64,000 nucleotides of DNA from positions 1 through 64,000 of the forward strand of contig NZ_JODS01000017.1 in assembly GCF_000718025.1 (NCBI RefSeq), written 5' to 3'. Positions within the stretch are counted from its first letter, which is position 1, and every line of letters begins with the position of its first letter. Both the position numbers and the translations under genes were made by a program. The stretch comes from Kitasatospora purpeofusca (GTDB taxonomy: Bacteria; Actinomycetota; Actinomycetes; Streptomycetales; Streptomycetaceae). Below, one piece after another: positions 57,167 to 64,000 of this stretch. The notes beneath the pieces were generated by a model, which had not been told where the DNA came from, made no database searches, and was given only the letters and a program-made list of their open reading frames with translations.

Positions 57167-59461
57167 ATGCCGCCGTCCGATCCGCAGCCCGACCCGCGGT
57201 CCGCCCCGAAGCCCGACCCGCGGTCCACGCCGTCGTCCGGCCGCCGCGGCCCCTCGGCGGCCGCCGCGCCACCGGCCAAGCGCTCGGGGCTGCGGCGGCT
57301 CGGCGAGTGGTGCGCCCGCCACTCGGTGCTGGTCATCGTGCTGTGGATCGTGGCGCTGGCCGCCGTCCAGACGGCGAACAAGACGGTCGGCGGCGACTAC
57401 TCGGACGACTTCTCGCTGCCCGGCTCCCAGGCGCAGCAGGGTCAGCAGGTCCTCCAGGCGCACGTGCCGGCCGCCGCCGGCACCAGCTCCCAGGTGGTGC
57501 TGCACGACGCCCAGGCCCTGACCGGCTTCGCCCCGCAGGTGTCCCAGGTGGTCGACTCGCTGTCGCAGCTGCCGCACGTGCTGGGCGCGCAGAGCCCGCT
57601 GCCGCCGGCCGGGCAGCCCGCCCCGCCCGGCGGGCCGCTGGCCGCGGACGGTCTGACCGGCTACATCACGGTCCGCTTCGACACCAACCCGACCCTGCTC
57701 GACCCGAGCTACCTGGACGGTGTGGACGCGGCGGTGGCCCCGCTGCGGGAGGCCGGCGTCCAGGTCGAGTACGGCGGCCCGCTGGGCGAGCTGGCGCAGC
57801 CCGAACCCGACGACCGCCTCAGCGAGGTGATCGGCTTCGCGGTGGCGATCGTCGTGCTGCTGATCGGCTTCCGCAGCGCGATCGCGGCCGGGCTGCCGCT
57901 GGTGACGGCGCTGTTCGCGGCCGTGGTGGGCCTGGGTGTGCTGGGGCTGATCGCGGCGCTGTCCACCTTCGCAACCGTCGCGCCCACCCTGGCCACCATG
58001 ATCGGCATCGGGGTCGGCATCGACTACGCGCTCTTCCTGCTCACCCGCCATCGACAGAACCTGATGGACGGGGTCGATCCGGTGTCCTCGGCCGGACAGG
58101 CGGTGGCCACCAGCGGCCGGGCGGTGCTGGTCTCGGGCTGCACCGTGATCATCGCGCTGTCCGGGCTGTCGGTGTCGGGCATCTCCTTCATGGCCAAGCT
58201 CGGAATCGCCGCCGCGGTCACCGTGGTGTCGGCGGTCCTCGGCGCGCTCACCCTGCTGCCGGCGCTGATGGGGCTGATCGGCCGCCGGATGGACCGGATC
58301 ACCGTCGGCCGCCCGATCGCCGAGAGCAACGGAGAGGACGGGGCCGAGACCGGCGTCTGGCACCGCTACGCCCGCCGGGTCGAGGGGCGCCCCTGGTGGT
58401 ACCTGATCGCCGGCGTGGTCGCGCTGGGGATCCTGGCGATCCCGCTGTTCTCCATCCAGCTCGGCCACATCGGGGACGGCGCCGACTCCAGCGACTTCAC
58501 CGACCGGCGCGCCTACGACCTGATGTCCGAGGCCTTCGGCCCCGGCTCGAACGGCCCGCTGACCCTCGTGGTCGACCAGAGCGCCGTTCCCGCCGAGAAC
58601 CGGCCGGGCGTCCAGAGCGCCGTGCAGCAGTCCCTCACCGGCCTGCCGGGCGCGGCGAGCGTCGGCCCGCTGCAGCTCAGCCCGGACGGCCTGGTCCTGT
58701 TCAACACCGTCGTCCCCACCACCTCGCCGCAGGACCAGGCCACCACCGACCTGGTCAACCGCCTGTCGGACACCGTGCTGCCGGACTCGGTCGCCGGCAC
58801 CGGCGCGGAGACCTACGTCACCGGCAACACCGCCGCCCAGGTGGACTTCCTGGACATCGTGTCGAGCCGGCTGATCCTGATCATCGCGGTGGTGGTCGGA
58901 CTCGCCTTCCTGATCATCCTCGCCGTCTTCCGCGGCCTGCTGGTCGCCGTCAAGGCCGCCGTGCTCAACCTGCTGTCGATCGCCGCCTCCTACGGGGTCC
59001 TGGTGGCGGTCTTCCAGTGGGGCTGGGGCGGCCCGGCGCTCGGGGTGAACGGCACGGTCCCGATCGAGAGCTACGTACCGATGATGATGTTCGCGATCGT
59101 CTTCGGCCTCAGCATGGACTACGAGATCTTCCTGCTCTCCCGGGTGCACGAGGCCTGGCTGCGCACCGGCCGCAGCCAGGACGCCGTCGCGCACGCCCTG
59201 GAGATCACCGCCCGGGTGATCTCCTGCGCCGCACTGATCATGGTGAGCGTCTTCGCCGCCTTCATCGTCAGCGACAACATCGTGATCAAGATGATGGGCC
59301 TCGGCCTGGCGGTCAGCGTCCTGGTGGACGCCACCATCGTCCGCCTGCTGCTCGTCCCGGCGGTGATGACCCTGCTCGGCGCCTCCGCCTGGTGGACCCC
59401 CCGCTTCCTCGACCGGATCCTGCCCCACATCGACGCCGAGGGCGAGAGCGAGCAGGTCTAG
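57167..59461 (+). CDS. MMPL-family (RND) transporter
   Basis: 764 residues in the usual RND duplication. One transmembrane helix follows a Pro-rich N-terminus (HSVLVIVLWIVALAAVQTA), then a periplasmic domain and a block of five to six helices (from VIGFAVAIVVLLIGF, with the MIGIGVGIDYALFLLTRHR segment). A second extracytoplasmic domain and a second block (with MMMFAIVFGLSMDYEIFLLS) complete it. The GIDYALFL and SMDYEIFL helices carry the proton-relay Asp-Tyr pairs of MMPL proteins. It should export lipids or lipophilic products. The ATG at 57167 follows GGGAG; an upstream ATG at 57134 is less well supported. It could serve the lipopeptide pathway, but it lies 11 kb away and nothing links them. 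Confidence 0.88.
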   Translation: MPPSDPQPDPRSAPKPDPRSTPSSGRRGPSAAAAPPAKRSGLRRLGEWCARHSVLVIVLWIVALAAVQTANKTVGGDYSDDFSLPGSQAQQGQQVLQAHVPAAAGTSSQVVLHDAQALTGFAPQVSQVVDSLSQLPHVLGAQSPLPPAGQPAPPGGPLAADGLTGYITVRFDTNPTLLDPSYLDGVDAAVAPLREAGVQVEYGGPLGELAQPEPDDRLSEVIGFAVAIVVLLIGFRSAIAAGLPLVTALFAAVVGLGVLGLIAALSTFATVAPTLATMIGIGVGIDYALFLLTRHRQNLMDGVDPVSSAGQAVATSGRAVLVSGCTVIIALSGLSVSGISFMAKLGIAAAVTVVSAVLGALTLLPALMGLIGRRMDRITVGRPIAESNGEDGAETGVWHRYARRVEGRPWWYLIAGVVALGILAIPLFSIQLGHIGDGADSSDFTDRRAYDLMSEAFGPGSNGPLTLVVDQSAVPAENRPGVQSAVQQSLTGLPGAASVGPLQLSPDGLVLFNTVVPTTSPQDQATTDLVNRLSDTVLPDSVAGTGAETYVTGNTAAQVDFLDIVSSRLILIIAVVVGLAFLIILAVFRGLLVAVKAAVLNLLSIAASYGVLVAVFQWGWGGPALGVNGTVPIESYVPMMMFAIVFGLSMDYEIFLLSRVHEAWLRTGRSQDAVAHALEITARVISCAALIMVSVFAAFIVSDNIVIKMMGLGLAVSVLVDATIVRLLLVPAVMTLLGASAWWTPRFLDRILPHIDAEGESEQV

Positions 59462-59476
59462 GTCCTCCCTTTCGGA

Positions 59477-60562
59477 TCACGTCCCCCGAGTGCCGTCCCC
59501 CGGCCCGGTCCCCCACCGGCGGGGGACCGGGCCGGGTGCCACGTCGGTCACGGCGACGCGGGGCAGGGCGTGCGGGTGGTTCTCGACCAGGTACCCGATC
59601 AGGTGCTCGCGCAGCTGGCAGCGCAGCTCGAAGGCGTCCTCGGCGTTCGCGGCGGTGGCGAGCGCCCGGACCACGATGGTGGTGGGCGTGGTGTCGACCA
59701 CCTGGAGGGCGCTGCCCTCGCCGTCCCACAGCCGGTGCCCGGACAGGAAGGCGTCGAACTCCTCCCGCAGCTTCCCGACCGGCGCGTGGTGGTCGAGGTG
59801 GAGCAGCGCCGTGCCGGTGATCCGGCTGGTCCGGCGGGACCAGTTCTCGAACGGACGGCCCACGAAGTACGACATCGGCATGACGATCCGCCGCTGGTCC
59901 CAGGTCGCGATCACCACCGCCGTCAGCGTGATCTCCTCCACCGTCCCCCACTCGCCCGCCACCACGACCACGTCGCCGATCCGGGCGAGGTCCCCGAACG
60001 CCATCTGGACCCCGGCGAAGACATTGCCCAGCGTGCTCTGGGCCGCCACCCCCGCCACCAGACCGACCAGTCCGGCGGAGGCGAGCAGACTCGTCCCGAC
60101 CCCGCGCACCGCCGGGAAGGTCATCAGGATCGCGCCCAGCGTCGCCAGCGCCACCACGGCCTGGCAGATCCGGCCCAGCAGATCGGCCTGGGTCCGCGCC
60201 CGACCGGCCCACGCCGGGTCCCGGCGGTGTACGGCGATCCGCACCGTGCCGTTCACCAGCAGCACCACCACCCGGGCCCCCAGCCAGCCACCGGCCGCGA
60301 TCGCCAGGATCACCACCAGGTGCCGCAGCGCGTCCCGGGCGGCGGGCGGCGCGTCGATCCACGGCAGCGCGCCGAGCAGCAGCAGACACGCCGTCAGCGC
60401 CAGCAACGGCCGCCGGCACCGCGCCAGCACCCGCGGCACGCCCGTCGCCCCGCCGTCGGCGGTGACCCGCCGCACCACGGCCCGCTCGGCCCGGTCCAGG
60501 CCGTACGCGACCAGCACCGCCGCCAGGGCCGCCACCGCCAGTCGTACCGGACTCCACCCCAT
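59477..60562 (-). CDS. MscS-family mechanosensitive ion channel
   Basis: 361 residues. Two N-terminal hydrophobic helices (VRLAVAALAAVLVAYGLD and PLLALTACLLLLGALPW) are followed by a third pair. The pore-lining helix is ASAGLVGLVAGVAAQSTLGN, running into VFAGVQMAFGDLARIGDVV, the classic MscS TM3-beta junction. The soluble beta domain (VEEITLTAVVIATWDQRRIV) and a C-terminal alpha/beta domain follow. The ATG at 60562 is preferred because it precedes the first helix. It gates in response to membrane tension during osmotic downshift. Divergent from the PRC-barrel gene. Confidence 0.9.
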   Translation of the reverse strand: MGWSPVRLAVAALAAVLVAYGLDRAERAVVRRVTADGGATGVPRVLARCRRPLLALTACLLLLGALPWIDAPPAARDALRHLVVILAIAAGGWLGARVVVLLVNGTVRIAVHRRDPAWAGRARTQADLLGRICQAVVALATLGAILMTFPAVRGVGTSLLASAGLVGLVAGVAAQSTLGNVFAGVQMAFGDLARIGDVVVVAGEWGTVEEITLTAVVIATWDQRRIVMPMSYFVGRPFENWSRRTSRITGTALLHLDHHAPVGKLREEFDAFLSGHRLWDGEGSALQVVDTTPTTIVVRALATAANAEDAFELRCQLREHLIGYLVENHPHALPRVAVTDVAPGPVPRRWGTGPGDGTRGT

Positions 60563-60734
60563 GTCCCGCTCTCCGTCCGCTCGCGCCGCCGGGCACCCCG
60601 CGCCCGGTCCGCCGCTCGCCTTTCCCACCCGGGCCGGGCCACACCTCCCCACGGACAGGTGGCATGGATCCGCCGGACCGGGGCACCCGAGCGGTACACA
60701 GCACCGGCACCAACGACCGAAGGGAGAAGGACAC

Positions 60735-61103
60735 ATGAGCGAGGGCGTCAACCTCTGGCAGTTCCGCGACACCTCCGGCCACACCGCCGGCACCGACCTC
60801 ATCGGATTCCACGTGGAGGCCGTGGACGGCTCGGTCGGCAAGGTGGACCGCCTCTCCGAGGCGATGGGTTCGCAGTACCTGGTCGTCGACACCGGCCCCT
60901 GGATCTTCGGCCGCCTCGTACTGCTCCCCGCCGGCACGGTCATGCGGATCGAGATCGGCGAGCAGAAGGTCTACATCGACCGCACCAAGGACGACATCAA
61001 GCACAGCCCCACCCTGGGCGTCGAGGACACCGACCGCGGCCCGGACTTCCAGGACCGCTACGCGCTCTACTACAGCCCGTTCTACGGCGGCCGCCGCTTC
61101 TGA
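60735..61103 (+). CDS. PRC-barrel domain protein
   Basis: 122 residues. The PRC-barrel core covers about residues 15-85. It includes DLIGFHVEAVDGSVGKVDRL, QYLVVDTGPWIFGRLVLLPA and the closing IEIGEQKVYIDRTKDDIKHSP. A short C-terminal Tyr/Phe/Gly-rich tail (RYALYYSPFYGGRRF) follows. This is a common small cytoplasmic actinobacterial protein of unknown role, often stress-associated. AGGGAGAAGG precedes the ATG. A perfect GC-rich hairpin 43 bp after the stop probably ends its transcript. Confidence 0.85.
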   Translation: MSEGVNLWQFRDTSGHTAGTDLIGFHVEAVDGSVGKVDRLSEAMGSQYLVVDTGPWIFGRLVLLPAGTVMRIEIGEQKVYIDRTKDDIKHSPTLGVEDTDRGPDFQDRYALYYSPFYGGRRF

Positions 61104-61146
61104 CCGGCCCGGAGGGCGAACGCCCGAGGGCCGTAGGGACCGTGCA

Positions 61147-61180
61147 GCGGCCCCTGACCTGCACGAAGGTCAGGGGCCGC
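61147..61180. terminator. Strong GC-rich hairpin, probable bidirectional terminator
   Basis: A perfect 14-bp stem (61147-61160 paired with 61167-61180) encloses the hexanucleotide loop GCACGA, 43 bp after the PRC-barrel stop. There is no long T-tract, as is common in high-GC actinomycetes. Confidence 0.75.
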
Positions 61181-61272
61181 TATCACGGCTCCGACGTTTC
61201 GGCGCAGCTCAAGGGCTTGACCGACCATCCGGGGTCAGCAAAAGGTCAGCAGGTTCCCGAAGGTCAGCCGTC

Positions 61273-61500
61273 ATGGCAACCACAGGTCTCGTCCGCGGCA
61301 CGGGCAGCTTCTTCAAGGAGTGCGAGCACCCCGAGTCCCGCTGGAGCAGGTGCCCGCACGAATACCGGATCAGGTACCGCAACGCCTCGGGGCAGCAGTC
61401 GGAGGAGTCGGGCTTCACCACCCAGGAGTCGGCGAAGACCCGGCTCGCCGATGCCACGCAGAGCAGCACGGTCTTCCGCGGGAAGCCGCCCGGGACAGCG
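61273..61500 (+). pseudogene. Phage/ICE tyrosine integrase, N-terminal remnant
   Basis: The first 60 residues read MATTGLVRGTGSFFKECEHP, then SRWSRCPHEYRIRYRNASG and EESGFTTQESAKTRL. This is the start of a large class of Streptomyces site-specific integrases, with the Arm-binding region and its CPH/YRIRYR signature. After about residue 62 the frame shifts into unrelated sequence. The core-binding and catalytic (R...HxxR...Y) domains are gone. It marks a lost integrative element. No tRNA gene is seen beside it. Confidence 0.7.
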
Positions 61501-61625
61501 CGGCACCATGGCGGACGTGGTGGCAGCGGATCCATCCGCTCCCACAAGTCGTCAGGCACAAGATCATCCGACAGGTGCAGCGCTCTGCCGCGCAGACCTG
61601 TCAACTGCCGGCCCCTGAGCAGAAC

Positions 61626-61639
61626 TCATTTCGAAATGA
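61626..61639. repeat. Perfect 14-bp AT-rich palindrome
   Basis: TCATTTCGAAATGA is fully self-complementary and stands out in this GC-rich context. It lies between the integrase remnant and the 3' end of the ArsR-like gene. It could be an operator left from the lost element or part of an old attachment site. No second copy was noticed nearby. Confidence 0.5.
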
Positions 61640-61705
61640 TCAGTCACACGCGGGATACCGTAACGATCCACAACCGTCAGCCCCCACGACAGGACGCCTT
61701 CTCGG

Positions 61706-62677
61706 TCAGTGACGGACCTTCAGGAGGAGTTCGGCAGCTTCTGTGCGGGCGTACAGGACTGTGCGGCCGGTGCGGTGGCGGGCGGCGAGGCCGGCCTCGC
61801 GCAGCGCGGTGAGGTGGTGCGACACGTTGGCCGCAGACAGGTCCAGCCGGGCGGCGAGTTCGGCGGTGGAGGCGGGGCTGTCCAGCTCGGCCAGCAACCG
61901 GGCACGGGTGCGGCCGATCACCCGGGCCAGGCCGTCCGGGACGGCGGCGCCGGAGTTCTCCCAGAGCGTGGCCACCCCGCGCGGCGGATAGAGCAGGCCG
62001 GGTTGCCAGGGCGGGTTCTGCTGCGAGTAGACACCCGGCCAGGCGAAGACGGTGGGGGCCAGCACCAGGCCGCGTTCACCGTCCAACCGCCGCTGCACGT
62101 CCACCCGGTGGCCGATCCTCAGCGTGTCGCGCTCCCAGCTCACCTGCGGGTGCAGGTCGGCGAAGAGCGCGGCCGGGCCGCCGGTCGACATCTGGCGGGC
62201 CCGGCGCAGGATCTCGCCCTCGGTGAGGCGCTGGATGCGCGGCCAGTGCGGGGCGATCGCGGCCGCCCAGTACGCCAGGACCTCGCCCGCCAGACGGGCC
62301 AGTCCGGCCTCCGGATCGCCGTACAGCTCGGCGACCAGGGGCGGCAGTTCACCGGTGAGCCGGGAGAGGTCGCGGCGCACCGCGGCCGGATCGGTGGCGG
62401 CCAGCGCGGCCACCGCCTGTTCGATGCTGGGCGAGGTGTCGACCGGGACCGGGGTGAGGAAGTCCGGCACGTACACCGTGGGCAGCCGGACCAGTTGGGA
62501 GAGCAGCGACCAGTCGACGCCGGCCAGCCGCTGCCCGGCCTGCCGCACCCAGGGCAGGTGGACGGCGTGTCGGCCCGGCTCCTTCAGCACCTCGACGCTG
62601 GTGGCGACCTCGGAGAGCGGCGAGCAGGCGAACCTGGTCCTGGCGAGGTCCTGGGCGGAGAACTCCCAGACGAGCAC
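61706..62677 (-). CDS. ArsR-like winged-helix transcriptional regulator (large, DUF5937-type)
   Basis: 323 residues. The N-terminal 240 residues form an uncharacterised helical sensory region typical of large actinobacterial ArsR/HTH_20 proteins (MLVWEFSAQDLARTRFACSP opening). The C-terminal 80 residues hold the winged helix: ARLLAELDSPASTAELAARL, SAANVSHHLTALREAGLAA and the wing RTGRTVLYART. The GTG start follows GGGAG. It is divergent from an MFS exporter across 88 bp containing a perfect inverted repeat, the usual layout for a repressor controlling an efflux gene. Confidence 0.86.
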   Translation of the reverse strand: MLVWEFSAQDLARTRFACSPLSEVATSVEVLKEPGRHAVHLPWVRQAGQRLAGVDWSLLSQLVRLPTVYVPDFLTPVPVDTSPSIEQAVAALAATDPAAVRRDLSRLTGELPPLVAELYGDPEAGLARLAGEVLAYWAAAIAPHWPRIQRLTEGEILRRARQMSTGGPAALFADLHPQVSWERDTLRIGHRVDVQRRLDGERGLVLAPTVFAWPGVYSQQNPPWQPGLLYPPRGVATLWENSGAAVPDGLARVIGRTRARLLAELDSPASTAELAARLDLSAANVSHHLTALREAGLAARHRTGRTVLYARTEAAELLLKVRH

Positions 62678-62707
62678 GGCGGGCTCCCGGTGGGTTCAGG
62701 TAGCTGA

Positions 62708-62729
62708 GGATTCGACCAGGATCGAATCC
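62708..62729. promoter_or_regulatory. Perfect inverted repeat, probable ArsR-like operator
   Basis: GGATTCGA (62708-62715) and TCGAATCC (62722-62729) are perfect 8-bp arms around the hexamer CCAGGA. They sit between the divergent starts of the regulator (62677) and the MFS gene (62766), so one bound repressor could control both. Confidence 0.65.
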
Positions 62730-62765
62730 GTTTCCGCCGATGATCATGCCAGTAATGCTCGTGCC

Positions 62766-64000
62766 ATGACCACCGCAACACTCTCCCCGCTCCGCGACCG
62801 CCTCGGCCTGCCGACCACCACCGGCCGCAACCGCCTGGTCGGCGCCCACCTCATCGACAGCCTCGGCACCGGACTGGTCCTCGCCTTCACCCTGGTCTAC
62901 TTCGCCCGCAGTACGGGCCTTGGAATCGCCGCGATCGGCGCTGCCGTCACCACCGCGCGGCTGCTCGCCCTGCCCACCGCGATCGGCGTCGGCCCGCTGA
63001 TTGACCGGTACGGCGCCCGGGTGGTGGCGGCCGGCGGCAACGCCCTGTCCGCGGTCGCGTTCGGCGGCTACCTGCTCGCCGGGCAGCTCTGGCAGATCGT
63101 GCTGGTCTGCCTGCTCGCCCAGATCGGCCACGTCGCGTACTGGACCTCCAGCACCGGCCTGGTGGTGCTCGCCGCCGCCTCGGGAGAGCGGACCCGCTGG
63201 TTCGCACTGGTGCAGACGCTGCGCAACACCGGGATGGGCCTGGGCGGCGCGCTGGGCGCCCTCCTCGTGGGCGACGGCGGCACCGGCGGACTGCGGCTGT
63301 TGGTGGTGCTCAACGCGGCCAGCTACGTGGTCGCGACGGCACTGCTCGCCACCTGGCGGCCGGGGGCTGCCCCCGCTGCCGACGCTCCTGCTGCTGCCGA
63401 GCCTGCCGCGGCACCCGGCGGCTACCTGACGGTGCTGCGCGACCGCCGGTACCTGCTGCTGGTGGCGGTCAACCTCACCTTCGTCTTCGGCTCGATGATC
63501 CTCAGCATGCTGCTCGCCGTCTACGTCACCGAGGGCCTGCACCGCGAAGCCTGGCTGGCGGGCACGCTGCTGGTGCTCAACGGGCTGCAGGTGGTACTCA
63601 CCGGCAGCGTGGTGGCCGGGCGGCTGGAGCGGTTCCGCGCAACCCGGGTGATCGCCGCCGCCTCGCTCGTCAACGCCCTGGCCTTCGCGCTCTTCGCCGC
63701 CGTCGCCGCCACCCCCGGCTGGGCTGTCGTCACCGGGCTATACGCCGCGATGTTCGTCTACAACCTCGCCGAGACCATGGCCACCCCGTTCCGCGAGGAG
63801 CTCAGCGTCGCCTTCGCCGACCCGGCACTGCGCGGCCGCTACCTCGCCGTCTACCAGCTCTCCTGGAACCTCGGCCAGGCGGTCGCCCCCGGCCTGCTCA
63901 CCCTGCTGCTCAGCCGCGGCCCCGCCCTGCCCTGGCTCTTCCTGCTGCTGCTCTCGCTGCTGGCGGTGCCCGGCCTGCTCAAGCTGGAGCGGATGCGCTG
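62766..64000 (+). CDS. MFS transporter, truncated by window end
   Basis: At least 411 residues, with no stop before the window ends. About eleven hydrophobic helices are visible, from LVGAHLIDSLGTGLVLAFTL to LPWLFLLLLSLLAVPGLL. The cytoplasmic loop after helix 2 reads PLIDRYGARVVAAGG, the DRxGxR-type motif A of major facilitator exporters. A Pro/Ala-rich central loop precedes YLTVLRDRRYLLLVAVNLTF, the start of the second half. It is most likely a drug or metabolite exporter regulated by the divergent ArsR-like protein. The substrate is unknown. The missing part is probably only the short C-terminus. Confidence 0.88.
   Translation, partial: MTTATLSPLRDRLGLPTTTGRNRLVGAHLIDSLGTGLVLAFTLVYFARSTGLGIAAIGAAVTTARLLALPTAIGVGPLIDRYGARVVAAGGNALSAVAFGGYLLAGQLWQIVLVCLLAQIGHVAYWTSSTGLVVLAAASGERTRWFALVQTLRNTGMGLGGALGALLVGDGGTGGLRLLVVLNAASYVVATALLATWRPGAAPAADAPAAAEPAAAPGGYLTVLRDRRYLLLVAVNLTFVFGSMILSMLLAVYVTEGLHREAWLAGTLLVLNGLQVVLTGSVVAGRLERFRATRVIAAASLVNALAFALFAAVAATPGWAVVTGLYAAMFVYNLAETMATPFREELSVAFADPALRGRYLAVYQLSWNLGQAVAPGLLTLLLSRGPALPWLFLLLLSLLAVPGLLKLERMR

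Noticed and set aside
57167..59461. MMPL transporter as the dedicated exporter of the PKS-NRPS product
   Set aside because: It is 11 kb away, separated by several unrelated genes on both strands, and no shared regulatory motif was found. The link would be speculation.
61273..61812. A functional 179-residue integrase-like gene
   Set aside because: Similarity ends after about 60 residues, the core and catalytic domains are absent, and the 3' part runs antisense into the ArsR-like gene.

Overview
The window is high-GC DNA with G/C-rich third codon positions from an actinomycete, most likely a Streptomycetaceae member (Streptomyces or Kitasatospora). Support comes from a WhiB-family iron-sulfur regulator, WYL, TetR and ArsR regulators, a Streptomyces-type 3alpha,20beta-hydroxysteroid dehydrogenase, a secreted GH18 chitinase and GTG starts with GGAGG-like ribosome sites. 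No rRNA, tRNA or CRISPR array was seen.

Layout. 1-7.2 kb is an accessory flank: a GNAT acetyltransferase, then a stretch of broken genes (IS5-family and ISKra4-family transposase pieces, a GTP cyclohydrolase I scrap, the 3' half of a P450), then an isochorismatase-fold protein, a divergent WYL regulator/VOC protein pair and a SAM methyltransferase. 7.9-9.7 kb holds two convergent regulators. They are a TrmB/LuxR-like protein and a LuxR-type orphan response regulator that lacks the phospho-acceptor Asp. They are followed by about 0.6 kb of non-coding DNA with a 10-bp tandem repeat.

10.2-46.0 kb is one co-directional hybrid PKS-NRPS operon of eight genes, several translationally coupled. In order: PKS1 (KS-AT-DH-ER-KR-ACP), PKS2 (KS-ER-dead KR-ACP, no AT), PKS3 (KS-AT-ACP), NRPS1 (C-A[Ser]-T), PKS4 (KS-AT-KR-DH-PCP), NRPS2 (C-A[Gly]-NMT-T-C-A[aromatic?]-T-E-C), a FabG-like reductase, and a divergent 56-residue MbtH-like protein that starts with GTG. 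Read colinearly this gives fatty/polyketide acyl, then Ser extended by malonate with reduction and dehydration, then N-methylglycine, then a D-amino acid, with release by a terminal C domain. That is the biosynthetic logic of the 4-amido-2,4-pentadienoate (APD) cyclolipodepsipeptides (rakicidin, BE-43547, vinylamycin). The predicted last residue differs from rakicidin's hydroxyasparagine, so this may be a new family member. The product assignment is inference from domain content.

46.2-64 kb is mostly ordinary chromosomal or resistance-type content: GH18 chitinase under a GAAACTTTC-type operator, amidohydrolase, beta-propeller lipoprotein, WhiB, secreted PD40-repeat protein, TetR plus hydroxysteroid dehydrogenase behind a perfect inverted repeat, cytochrome P450, an ABC-F ATPase preceded by a tiny leader ORF and hairpin, an MMPL transporter, an MscS channel, a PRC-barrel protein, an integrase remnant, and an ArsR-like regulator divergent from an MFS exporter that runs off the window end.
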